Assembly: GCF_950295315.1 (NCBI RefSeq)
Contig: NC_080164.1
Location: 109,512,447 to 109,576,446 of the forward strand
Length of the DNA stretch: 64,000 bases
Source: Erinaceus europaeus
Lineage: Eukaryota; Chordata; Mammalia; Eulipotyphla; Erinaceidae
Direction of reading: 5' to 3'
This document shows positions 34,390 through 43,724 of the stretch, in pieces. Made by a program: the position numbers and the translations under genes. Below the pieces are notes generated by a model that saw only the letters and a list, made by a program, of their open reading frames with translations, was not told the DNA's origin and ran no database searches. Every line of letters starts with the position of its first letter. Position 1 is the first letter of the stretch.

Positions 34390-34706
34390 AATTCTTTCAT
34401 GATTCTTACAACTCTGAGTTAGGTCTCTTCTCAACAGTTAAGTAAAAAGTGAAAATGCAATTGAAATCTGCTATTATTCCACAAAATATTTTTTCACTGG
34501 TGGTAACACATTTTTCCACCTCATCTGTCTTCCCTTTTTTCACTGTGCATGAAAAATAGTTATGTGATTTTTTAAAAAATGTCTTAATTACCATTGTTAA
34601 AACTGTGGGTCTTTATCATTTCCATTTATAACACAAGGAACAAAATGGTTTGCCAGTGTTAAAATAGGAATAAGTAGCAAAATCAACTTGTCATAATCAC
34701 ATTCAT
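34390..34706. other. Unique intron sequence
   Basis: Nothing recognised. Confidence 0.55.
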
Positions 34707-34721
34707 CCTGGGAAAGTTTTA

Positions 34722-35016
34722 TTTATTTATTTAAATATTTATTTTATTTATTTATTCCCTTTTGTTGCCCTTGTTGTCTTTTATTGTTGTAGTTATTATT
34801 GTTGTTGTCGTCGTTGTTGGATAGGACAGAGAGAAATGGAGAGAGGAGGGGAAGACAGAGAGGTGGAGAGAAAGATAGACACCTGCAGACCTGCTTCACC
34901 GCCTGTGAAGTGACTCCCCTGCAGGTGGGGAGCCGGGGTTCGAACCGGGATCCTTATCCTGGTCCTTGTGCTTTGCGCCACCTGCGCTTAACCCGCTGCG
35001 CTACAGCCTGACTCCC
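34722..35016 (-). mobile_element. SINE-A copy, full length, with TSD
   Basis: Reversed and close to consensus, ending GCGCTACAGCCTGACTCC. A 15-bp perfect TSD, CCTGGGAAAGTTTTA, lies at 34707-34721 and 35017-35031. One of the youngest copies in the window. Confidence 0.95.
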
Positions 35017-35150
35017 CCTGGGAAAGTTTTAAATGATGACTAGAATAAAAACAAATTTAAGTAGGCCATTAAAATGATATGTATTGAATGTGTACAGACC
35101 TATTTAGAAAAGAGGTCAAAGACTTGGGATTGCAATAAAAAGTGATTATA

Positions 35151-35305
35151 GGGGGTCAGGAGGCCATACACTGGCTTAACAGCACATGATGCAAAGCACA
35201 AGGCCCAGAGTAAGCCTTAGGCTCTCCACCTGCAGGGTGGATCCTTCACAAGTGAAGCAGGTCTGTAGGTGTCTTTCTTCCTGTTTTTCCTTCCTCTCTT
35301 TGTGC
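35151..35305 (+). mobile_element. SINE-A copy, 3'-truncated
   Basis: GGGGTCAGGAGGCCATACAC head, GTGAAGCAGGTCTGTAGGTG; it ends in the CT-rich part. Confidence 0.75.
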
Positions 35306-35510
35306 ATCTCACAGTAAGCTATTAGTATCCTACTCATCAGCCATGCCCATTTCTTATATTTCACCCTAGAAATCTGACTGTATCAGTTTTTCAACATGCC
35401 TAAGTAGGTGGAAAATGAGATTCGCTCACAAGGAGTTAGGAGAAATAAATTACAGATTTGTTGCTTAGAGTTAATAATCCCAAAGTTTATCATAAAAAGA
35501 AAAGTATTAA

Positions 35511-35784
35511 TGGGAGTTGGGCAGTAGTGCAGTGGGTTAAGCGCATGTGGCATGAAGCACAAGGACCAGCATAAAGATCCTGGTTCCAGCTCCCGGCTCC
35601 CCACCTGCAGGGGAGTCGCTTCACATGTGATGAAGCAGGTCTGCAGGTGTCTGTCTTTCTCTCCCCCTCTCTGTCTTCCCCTCCTCTCTCCATTTCTCTC
35701 TGTCCTAACAACAATGACATCAATAACAACAATAAAAACTACAACAATGAAAAACAAGGACAATAAATGGGAAAATAAATAAAT
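35511..35784 (+). mobile_element. SINE-A copy
   Basis: GGGAGTTGGGCAGTAGTGCA head to an AATAAATAAATATAA tail. AAAAGTATTAAT and AAAAGTATTATT flank it as an imperfect TSD. Confidence 0.88.
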
Positions 35785-35857
35785 ATAAAAAAGTATTATT
35801 ATCAAGTGTGTGTTTTTCACTCAGAATTCCCTATCTGTTAAGAATTAAAGTGGATTA

Positions 35858-35984
35858 GTGGTCCGGGAGGTAGCACAGTGATAAAGCTCTGACGCATGAG
35901 GTTCTGAGTTCGATCCCTGGCAGCACATGTGCCAGAGTGATGCCTGGTTCTTCTCCTTTCTCATTAATAAATAAAATTTTAAAA
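35858..35984 (+). mobile_element. SINE-D copy with TSD
   Basis: A tRNA-like head with A box GGTAGCACAGTGATAAAGC and B box GAGTTCGATCCCTGG, and a short AT-rich tail. An 18-bp perfect TSD, AAGAATTAAAGTGGATTA, lies at 35840-35857 and 35985-36002. Confidence 0.93.
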
Positions 35985-36002
35985 AAGAATTAAAGTGGAT
36001 TA

Positions 36003-36600
36003 AATTATGTACTTATCAAGAATTGTTGGCATATGATATTTGTCAGATGTGGGTGAAACAAATGCATCTCTTGCTACCCATCTTTTAAAGATAAATATCA
36101 TCCTAATTCTGAATTGAAAAATAACCCTTATAATATGAATTATGTAGTACTATTCTTTCAGTAACTAACTTCAATAAGCTTTTGGAATTCTAATCTGCCC
36201 TGTGTATGTGCAATGTAAGTCAGAACCAAAAGTTCTGCTGTTAAGTAATGCTGATAGTCAAATTGCCTGGTTATCTAATAAGGATACTACTGTTTTAGAG
36301 TCATGTTTATATTAGCTCCCTCATAGTATGTGAAATATAGTGAGTTGACTCTGAAGCCTACTAAAGCCTTATTTCAAAAATTACGGGAAAAAACTCATGT
36401 CTTTCCTTAAGTAACAATGAAGAGTGTAATGAAGACGGCAGATGATTATGGAAAAATATCAGGAGGAATTAAATTCCTGGAAATCACGTAACATTTGTAT
36501 TTATGTTGAGTAACTATCCTCAGAGGGTCAATGGCAACTGGATAATCTCTCACCAAGACCTCTAATCATGAAATCTGATAAAGACACTACGCAAAGGTAG
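36003..36600. other. Unique intron sequence
   Basis: Nothing recognised. Confidence 0.55.
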
Positions 36601-36617
36601 TAACATGCTCCATTTTA

Positions 36618-36705
36618 TTTTATTTTTTAACCAGAGTATCACTCAGCTCTGGCTTATGATGATGTGAGAGATCTTCTTGTGTAACAACTATGTTGTCTCC
36701 CCAGT
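36618..36705 (-). mobile_element. SINE-C copy with internal deletion
   Basis: Reversed. ACCAGAGTATCACTCAGCTC to AACTATGTTGTCTCCCCAG. Confidence 0.65.
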
Positions 36706-36877
36706 TTAAAATATACCATTAAAAGAAACACCCCAATTCATACCACTACCTGTGCATATTATCTACTTATATTCTCAAGGCCAGAATGTACTTTATATTT
36801 ATATGTGTAAATTTTCATATTATTTTAGTAAAAAACTAAAAATATCATTTTAAAACTTACATTATGCAAAAGTTATC

Positions 36878-36985
36878 AGGCCTGAAGCTCTGGAGTCCCA
36901 GCTTTGATCTCCTGTACCACAATAAACTAGAGCTGAAAAGGGCTCTGATCTTGGTGTATCTTTCTCTCTCTCTCAATAAATATAT
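36878..36985 (+). mobile_element. SINE-C copy, 5'-truncated
   Basis: CAGGCCTGAAGCTCTGGAGT, AAACTAGAGCTGAAAAGGGC, CT run; an AT microsatellite follows at 36977-37005. Confidence 0.7.
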
Positions 36986-37021
36986 ATATACATATATATA
37001 TATTTAATAAAATTAGTAACA

Positions 37022-37132
37022 TTGGGTTGAGAATGTAGCATAGTGATTATGCCAAAAGACTTTCACATCTGAGCCTGAGGTTCCAGGTTCAACCTCCAGC
37101 ACCACCACAGACCAGAGTTGAACATTATTCAG
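37022..37132 (+). mobile_element. SINE-C copy
   Basis: GTTGAGAATGTAGCATAGTG head and GAGGTTCCAGGTTCAACCTC B box. Confidence 0.75.
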
Positions 37133-37144
37133 GTAGGAAGAAAA

Positions 37145-38304
37145 AAAATAGTATAATTCAAGTAGGTTAAAAAGACACTTTGTGTTCTAACAATAAGGTA
37201 AAACTGAAAAGAGTGGGGGAAAAATTCTTCATGGGCCCATAGGAGGGGAGGAACAAGGTAAATGGTTGCCTTGGTAAATGCAGGCAGACACATGTTATGG
37301 CAGTTTATTGGTTTACCAGAGAACAGACCCATGAGCTAAAAGTACAAGAGAAACAAGTACAATGATAGGACAAACTGAACTGTAACTGATGAATGGAGGA
37401 AACAAACCACTAAAACCTTGGGTGATCCAGCCATACAGCCCCCCCACCCTACTCCCAACAACCAACAGACAATCCCAATATTAGAAGATATACCTCTAGG
37501 AACAGAAACAGGCTTTAGGAGTTAACAGAGACCTGATTTGGTCTTATGGCAAGGAGAGGAGAAACAAACCATGAAATACACTCTGCTTTGCTCTTAACAA
37601 GACCTACCATTTACAGAAAACTAGTTAAATAGAGCCCAGTTTCCTCAAAACAGTGAGGAAGGGAGATACTCAATTCCAGCCCAAATGCAGCCATTTAACA
37701 GATCCTGGGAGAAATGGGAGTTAAGAAGCTAACACTGAGGACAAGGTGTTGCAGATACCAAGTGTTTATCTCATTAGTTTACTCAAGAGTCAAAGGAAAA
37801 GAGGGAAAGACCAGCTCTTGTTTCCCCAACAGTAACATTAAACTTGTTTCCTCAACATTAACATTTGAAAAGCTCTACAAGCATTATTCTAAAGAACTGG
37901 GAGTATGATTTTCAGGAATTTTAAACTTAATTGGGAAAACTGAGAACATGAGAGTGAGAAAGAGGGAGAGGCACCCAGAGTTCTTTTACTCGCATGTTGA
38001 TGGGGCCTGTGAATGGGCCAAAAAAAAAAAAAAAAAAAAAAAAGCCCAATGGAGAGCGAAAGAACATTCACATAGTGATCTAAGCAGAGTATGAAAGAGA
38101 AAAAAGCCCCCTACTCACATCTTGATGGGAGGCCCACGTAGGTAGAGAAAGACATAAAGAAAGAAAGGGAGAGAAGAGCTGGTGGTACTCACTTGGGGAC
38201 TTCAGCTGACAGAGAGAGCTATGCCTCCAAGTCTTAACTTTTGACACCCAAACCCCGCCTCCACCTCTCCAAGCCACACCTGTCACCACTCCCATTTGTT
38301 TGGG
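37145..38304. other. Unique intron sequence with poly-A run
   Basis: Unassigned, 1.1 kb. A 24-base A run lies at 38020-38043. Two similar stretches flank it (AGAGTTCTTTTACTCGCATG near 37977 and CCCTACTCACATCTTGATGG near 38110), so an old LTR or duplicated repeat is possible but not shown. Confidence 0.5.
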
Positions 38305-38627
38305 CTTGCATCCAGGGTTATAGCTGGGGCTCTGTGCCTGCTCTAGGAATCCACTGCTCTTGGAAACTATTTTGCCCTTTGTTGCCCTTGTTGTTTACCG
38401 TCGTCATTGTTATTATTGTTGTTGCTGTCATTGGATAAGACAGAGATAGAAGACGGGAAGACAGAGAAGGCGAGAGAAAGATGCAGACCTGCTTCCCTAC
38501 TTGTGAAACGACCTCCCCCCCCCCCCCCCGCATGTGGGGGGCCGAGGGGCTCGAACAGGGTTCCCTGTGCTGGTCCTTGCGCTTCACACCATGTGCGGTT
38601 AACCCACTGTGTTACCGCTGGACCCCC
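38305..38627 (-). mobile_element. SINE-A-long copy
   Basis: Reversed. CATCCAGGGTTATAGCTGGG to GTTACCGCTGGACCCCC. A poly-C run lies at 38514-38530. Confidence 0.85.
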
Positions 38628-38638
38628 TGTTGTCTTCA

Positions 38639-39485
38639 TTTTTTTTTTATATAAGAAAGTATTAATTAACAAAACCATAGGGTAGGAGGGGTACAATTCC
38701 ACACAATTCCCACCACCCAATCTCCATATCCCACCCCCTCCCCTGATAGCTTTCCCATTCTCTATCCCTCTGGGAGCATGGACCCAGTGTCATTGTGGGT
38801 TGCAGAAGGTAGAAGGTCTGGCTTCTGTAATTGCTTCCCCACTGAACATGGGCGTTGACTGGTTGGTCCATACTCCCAGTCTGCCTCTCTCTTTCCCTAG
38901 TAGGGTGGGTCTCTGGGGAAGCGGAGCTCCAGGACATATTGGTGGGGTCTTCAGTTTAGGGAAGTCTCCCAGCATCCTGATGACATCTGGAACCTGGTGA
39001 CCGAGTAATGAAGCTGAAGGGTTATCATTCCACACGTGAAGTCTCTGGACACAGTCTGAGGTGAAGCATGTTGAGGTGGCAATAGTTGTGTTGTTTAGGT
39101 TGTGATCGGCAGATGCAATATTATTTGATATGGATTGGGAGAGGCATACGGGAAAGTGGGCCCTATCCAATGGTTCCAGGACTGGGGGAATTAGAGGCTT
39201 TATAGTGGAGATGTGAGGTTCCTGCTGTCTTAGGGTTCAAAAAGACAATCGATAGTTAATGTTATCATCACATTATTTGGTAATTGGGTTAACTTTGAAA
39301 AGTCCTTTTGTTAGGGTTTGCTGTACAGTACCCAGTATCTTGTATATAGCTGTGCTATTGGTTGCTTCTGATCTACTTGGTCTAGGCTTTTGAGAGAGTC
39401 GAATATCAATTACACAGCCTATATATTGAAAATAAATATCAATTACACAGCCTATATATTCAGTTTGTGTTTTGAAAACACAAGA
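38639..39485 (-). mobile_element. LINE-1 3' UTR insertion lacking the intron-like segment
   Basis: Reversed LINE-1 3' end with its T run (poly-A) at 38638-38648. Read on the minus strand it follows the 3' UTR of copy 1 from about 3100. At 39002-39010 it joins ATTACTCGG to TCACCAGGTTCC, omitting exactly the 272 bases 3544-3815 of copy 1, and then continues to the normal end. Near its 5' end a 25-bp unit with ATATCAATTACACAGCCTAT is tandemly doubled (39403-39460). No clear TSD. Confidence 0.9.
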
Positions 39486-39544
39486 CAGCAGAATGATTTA
39501 AATTCTATAATACCAGCACATTATTAAAGACCTGTTTACATAAT

Positions 39545-39662
39545 ATTATTTATGCTAGAGCCCTGGTCAGCGCTGAGAGTTTATAATAGTGTTGGTAATT
39601 GAGCCTGGGACATCAGAGCCTCAGGCAGGAGAAGCTTGTGCATAATCTTGTTATTTCCCCCA
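39545..39662 (-). mobile_element. SINE-C copy, old
   Basis: Reversed. TAGAGCCCTGGTCAGCGCTG to GCATAATCTTGTTATTTCCC. Confidence 0.7.
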
Positions 39663-39677
39663 CCCAAAATACCTTTG

Positions 39678-39870
39678 AATGGACTGGGAGGACAGCATAA
39701 TGGTTATGCAAAAGACTTTCAGGCCTGAGGCTGTGTGCTCCCAGGTTTAATCCTAAACATCACCATCTGCCAGAGTTGAGCAGGGCTCTGGTTTTCTCTC
39801 CCCAGTTAACATGTACCTTGCTCCCTGAATATCTGTCACTAAAATGAATAAGTAAATACATAAAAATTAA
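39678..39870 (+). mobile_element. SINE-C copy
   Basis: ACTGGGAGGACAGCATAATG head, GAGTTGAGCAGGGCTCTGGT, CT part, ATGAATAAGTAAATAC tail. Confidence 0.82.
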
Positions 39871-40034
39871 AGAAAGAAATATCTTTTACCTGGCACATTA
39901 TGTGCAGCTATCATAAAGAAATGACAAGGCATGGAACATAATTCACAGAGAGAGAACAAGCCTGAGAAATCTTGGCAGTGCTGTCAAGAATCACTGTGCT
40001 GAGAACTGAAAACTACAGTGATGAAAATGCTAAG

Positions 40035-40171
40035 AATTGGGGTGGGGGTAGATAGCATAATGGTTATGCAAAAGAGACTCTCATGTCTGAGGCTCCAAAG
40101 TCCCAGGTTCAGTCCCCCACACCACAAGCCAGAGTTGAGCAGTGCTCTGGTTAAAAAAAAAAAAAAAAAAA
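40035..40171 (+). mobile_element. SINE-C copy
   Basis: GTAGATAGCATAATGGTTAT head to AGCAGTGCTCTGGTTAAAAA, with a pure poly-A tail. Confidence 0.85.
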
Positions 40172-40271
40172 TCTAATTGAATAGAGTAGACCACCTATAT
40201 AAGAACAAAGAGCCATATTTACTGGAGACTTAGATAAAAGTTCTAAGAACCAAAATGAAATGCTAGAGATA

Positions 40272-40602
40272 GAAATTACTGGGGTTGGGGAGACAGCATA
40301 AAGGTTATGTAAAAGGCTTTCATGCCTGAGGCTCTGAGGTCTCAGGTTCAATCCTCAGGGGCACCATAAACCAGAACTAAGAAGGAGTCCAGCAGCCGGT
40401 TAAGTGCACATGGCTTGAAGCTCAAGGATACCTGTTTGAGCCCCTGCTCTCCCCACCTGCAGGGAAATCGCTTCACAGGCAGTGAAGGAGGTCTACAGGT
40501 GTCTGTCTATCTTTATCCATCTCTGTTTTCCCCTCCTCTCTCCATTTCTCTGTCCTAATAACAATAATAACTACAACAACAATAAAAAAGGGCAACAAAA
40601 GG

Positions 40603-40645
<43 letters not shown>

Positions 40646-40725
40646 TAAAAGTGCTCTGGTGTGTCTGTCTCTACTCCATTCTCTCTGTATTTCTCTCATT
40701 TAAAGAAATAATAAAATTCTTTTTA
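40272..40725 (+). mobile_element. SINE-C copy split by a SINE-A
   Basis: The left part is GTTGGGGAGACAGCATAAAG to CATAAACCAGAACTAAGAAG. The right part resumes at AAGTGCTCTGGTGTGTCTGT and ends with AAAGAAATAATAAAATTC. The interruption is 40386-40640. Confidence 0.82.
40386..40640 (+). mobile_element. SINE-A copy with (TA)n tail, nested in SINE-C
   Basis: GAGTCCAGCAGCCGGTTAAG head to GGGCAACAAAAGGTAA, followed by about 18 TA units at 40605-40640 in the tail. AACTAAGAAG/AACTAAAAG flanks suggest a short TSD. Confidence 0.85.
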
Positions 40726-40754
40726 AAAAGAAACGGCTATAATCAAAATAAGTA

Positions 40755-40905
40755 TGTTTAAAAGATTGTATTTGTTTATTAATGAAAGGGATAGGAGGGG
40801 AGAGAGAGAACACCAGAGCTTCACTCTGGTACATATGATGCTGGGGTTCAAACTCAGGACCTCATGCTTCAGATCCCATCATTTTATCTACCACACCCCT
40901 CGTGT
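40755..40905 (-). mobile_element. SINE copy, C or E type
   Basis: Reversed. CACCAGAGCTTCACTCTGGT and GGGTTCAAACTCAGGACCTC (B box side). Confidence 0.6.
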
Positions 40906-41061
40906 GTGTTTGTTTGTTTGTTTTTTAATGTTGTTGGGCCATCATTCTTGTATGATTTCATGGCTATCACTATTTCATCCAGTGACAAAGAGGAGAGACA
41001 CCATGGTACTGCAGCTTCCCCCAGAGCAATCATAAAAATAACAACTAAGAAAGTGGAAAGT

Positions 41062-41190
41062 CAGGCTGGCAAAATAATACACCTGGGTTGTGTGTTTACT
41101 CTGCCCTGTGCGGCAACCCAGGCTCCAGCCTGGCTATCACCTCCACCTTTGCATATTCCACCCCCCTTCCCCCCCCATACACACATAAAA
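41062..41190 (+). mobile_element. Decayed SINE-E-like copy
   Basis: GGCTGGCAAAATAATACACC resembles a decayed SINE-E head; the rest is weak. Confidence 0.35.
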
Positions 41191-41257
41191 AGCCATTCCA
41201 AGAGCAGAAATGTCAGAGCAATAGGAAAAATAAACAAACAAAATGCAAACAAAGCAT

Positions 41258-41633
41258 TGTTGGTATGCTTCTAAATTCTGCTTATAAGACCTTCTGTTTT
41301 GTGATCATCACATTAGGTTCGCTTGTATTACTTACAATGTGATCTATTTACATAATCACTGTTTTACCTGGGTCCCGCCCTGCCTGCAGGGTATTGGTTT
41401 AATCCCCACTGGTTAGATGGAAGCTTTCCATGTTCTGTTCACGCTTTTTTTGCTCCGCCCCCTCTCCTAGTCATTTCCTTTCCCTTGCTACTTCCAGTGA
41501 AGAGATGCATAAAAGGTGATGTATCTGATTAATAAATGAGATACTGCTTCCCAGCTCAGCCATGAGTCCCTGGTTGTCTCTCTAACGCCCGTGAAGCCTG
41601 CCAGGCAAATGGCGCTTTGAACAGAGACTGGCA
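41258..41633 (+). mobile_element. Solo LTR, family II, with 6-bp TSD
   Basis: 376 bp, TGTTGGTATG to GAGACTGGCA. A perfect TSD, AAGCAT, lies at 41252-41257 and 41634-41639. A TATA-like GCATAAAAGG lies near 41508 and AATAAATG near 41531. A 6-bp TSD with TG...CA ends is typical of betaretrovirus-like (class II) elements. Confidence 0.9.
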
Positions 41634-41929
41634 AAGCATAACAATAGTATTATATAAAATCTTAATGAAAATAACAACAGAAAATGAAAGATAAAACTGG
41701 AAGAACAAGGTCAGCAAGTTGAAAGCTATAACACATATACTAGACATCAATATCACAACAGCAATAATAATTCTTACTAGCAATGATCTAAAAGTAAACT
41801 CTGTCCATTATTGCATCTGGTTGTGCTCTGACAAAACATAAACTCCTTACAATTACTCACTTAAACCACACAGAGACAGTGAAACAGAACTCTGAGGGGA
41901 AGAAAAAAAGTGATTTTATCTTTTGCCTC

Positions 41930-42178
41930 CAGGGTTATCACTGGGGCTCAATATTTACTTCACTTCTTGGTGGCCATCTTTTTCTTTCTGTCATTATTTG
42001 ACAGGACAGAGAAAATTTGGAAGGGAAGGGGAAATAGAGAGGTGAAGAGAAAGAGGGACACATACTTGCTTCACCACTTGTGAAGCTTTCTCCCCTGCTA
42101 GTGAAAAGTGAGGGCTCAAGTTCCTATCCTTGTGTTTGGTGATATGTGTGCTTAACTGAGTGTGCCACCAGCCAGTCC
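41930..42178 (-). mobile_element. SINE-A-long copy
   Basis: Reversed. TTGCCTCCAGGGTTATCACT to GAGTGTGCCACCAGCCAGTC. Confidence 0.8.
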
Positions 42179-42361
42179 AGAAAAAAAGTAAATTATAGAA
42201 AGTCTGCCTACAACTTGAAATATTTGGAAAATATACTAGAAATGCTCTAAATAACTTTTTTCAATAAAGTATCAATATATTTAAAAAATGGATGGGGTTT
42301 ACATATTAAAGTATCTTATCAAGTAATCATAAAGAAGTAGCTTAGAAACATGCATCTCATA

Positions 42362-42562
42362 TGGTTTCTTTATATTTGATTTATTTAAAGAGAGATACAG
42401 AGAGATATATGAGATACAGAAAGAAAGATACACACAGGGAGGGAGAGAAAGTAACCAAAACCCTGCTCAGCTCTGGCTTCTGGGGGAGTTGGAGATTGAA
42501 CCAGAGACCTTTGAGACTCAAGTATGATTCTCTTTTGCAGTACCAGTATGCTGTCTTCCCTT
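42362..42562 (-). mobile_element. SINE-C copy
   Basis: Reversed. CCCTGCTCAGCTCTGGCTTC to GCAGTACCAGTATGCTGTCT. Confidence 0.8.
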
Positions 42563-42597
42563 CTAATATGATCTTTTTTTTTTAATGAGTAATTTAG

Positions 42598-42828
42598 GGT
42601 GTCAGACTTCAGCACAGTGGGTAAAGCACAGGTGGCACAATGCACATGGACCAGTGTAAGGATCCAGGTTTGAGCCCCCGATTCCCCACCTGCAAGAGAA
42701 GTCGCTTCACAAGCGGTGAAGCTGGTCGGCAGGTATCTGTCTTTCCCTCCCCCTGTCTGTCTTACCTTTCTCTCTCCATTTCTCTCTGTCCTATCCAAGA
42801 ACAATAATAACTAAAAAAAAAAAAAAAA
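42598..42828 (+). mobile_element. SINE-A copy
   Basis: GGGTGTCAGACTTCAGCACA head, CT-rich body, AACAATAATAACTAAAAAAA tail. Confidence 0.85.
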
Positions 42829-42864
42829 GTGAAGCTACTGCTTCACTTAAAAAAATAAATAATA

Positions 42865-43165
42865 ATAAATTAGTAATTGAATAATTATTAACAAGATTAC
42901 ACAATAACAAGTGTTCAATTCCATACAGTTCCCACCTCCACAGTTTCATATCCCATTCCCTCCATTGGAAGTTTCACTACTCTTTATCTTTCTGGAAGTA
43001 TGGACCAAAATTCTTTATGGGGTGCAGAAGGTGGGAGTTCTGGTTTCTGTAATTGCTTCTCTGCTGGACATGGGCGTTGGCAGTATCTTTCCCAACTTGG
43101 GTAGGGCTCTGGTGAGGTGGGGTTCCAGGAAGTGGTGAAACTTCAGCATCTTTGTGACTGATAAG
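42865..43165 (-). mobile_element. 5'-truncated LINE-1 3' end
   Basis: Reversed. TTCCATACAGTTCCCACCTC is the end; TGCTGGACATGGGCGTTGGC lies within the conserved 3' UTR. The A-rich end is at the left. Confidence 0.85.
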
Positions 43166-43430
43166 TTTGTCATGGTATGTGACATAGAATATATACTCAT
43201 TATATTATATCATATCAATATAAACTAATTCACTTTCTTGACAAAATATAAGCGGAACAAGTATTTGCTGTATCTCAAGTATCCAAAACACACTTATTAC
43301 TCATCTTTAACATGTTCAATAACATTCAGATATTCAAATTGGGAAAACAAAACTTAAACCAATCTGGTTCGATCTTTTTTTTTTTGCAAAATAGAATATT
43401 TTATTTTTTTAGTACTTTTTTTATTGGGGA

Positions 43431-43671
43431 ATTAATGTTTTACATTCAACAGTAAGTACAATAGTTTATACATGCATAACATTCCCCAGATTTCCCAGAT
43501 TCCCAGATTTTTTTAGTACTATTTTTTTTACTGGGGAATTAATGTTTTACATTCAACAGAAAGTACAATAGTTTGTACAAGCATAACAATCCCCAGATTC
43601 CCCAGAATTAATGTTTTACATTCAACAGTAAGTGCAATAGTTGTACATGCATAACATTCCCCAGATTCCCA
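43431..43671 (-). repeat. Triplicated LINE-1 3' terminal unit
   Basis: Three units of 70-90 bp, at about 43431-43518, 43519-43603 and 43604-43671. Each carries, in plus orientation, GGAATTAATGTTTTACATTC. The outer two are separated by AGTACT and T runs, meaning internal poly-A remnants. A further stretch with TTGCAAAATAGAATATTTTA precedes the final poly-A. Confidence 0.85.
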
Positions 43672-43724
43672 TATAACAATACAACCCCCACTAGGTCTTC
43701 TGAATCCTTCTTGGATCTGTATTC

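Noticed and set aside
34900..34990. tRNA-gene-like A and B boxes in many places
   Set aside because: They belong to SINE heads, with SINE bodies and tails; no free-standing tRNA that folds into a cloverleaf was seen.
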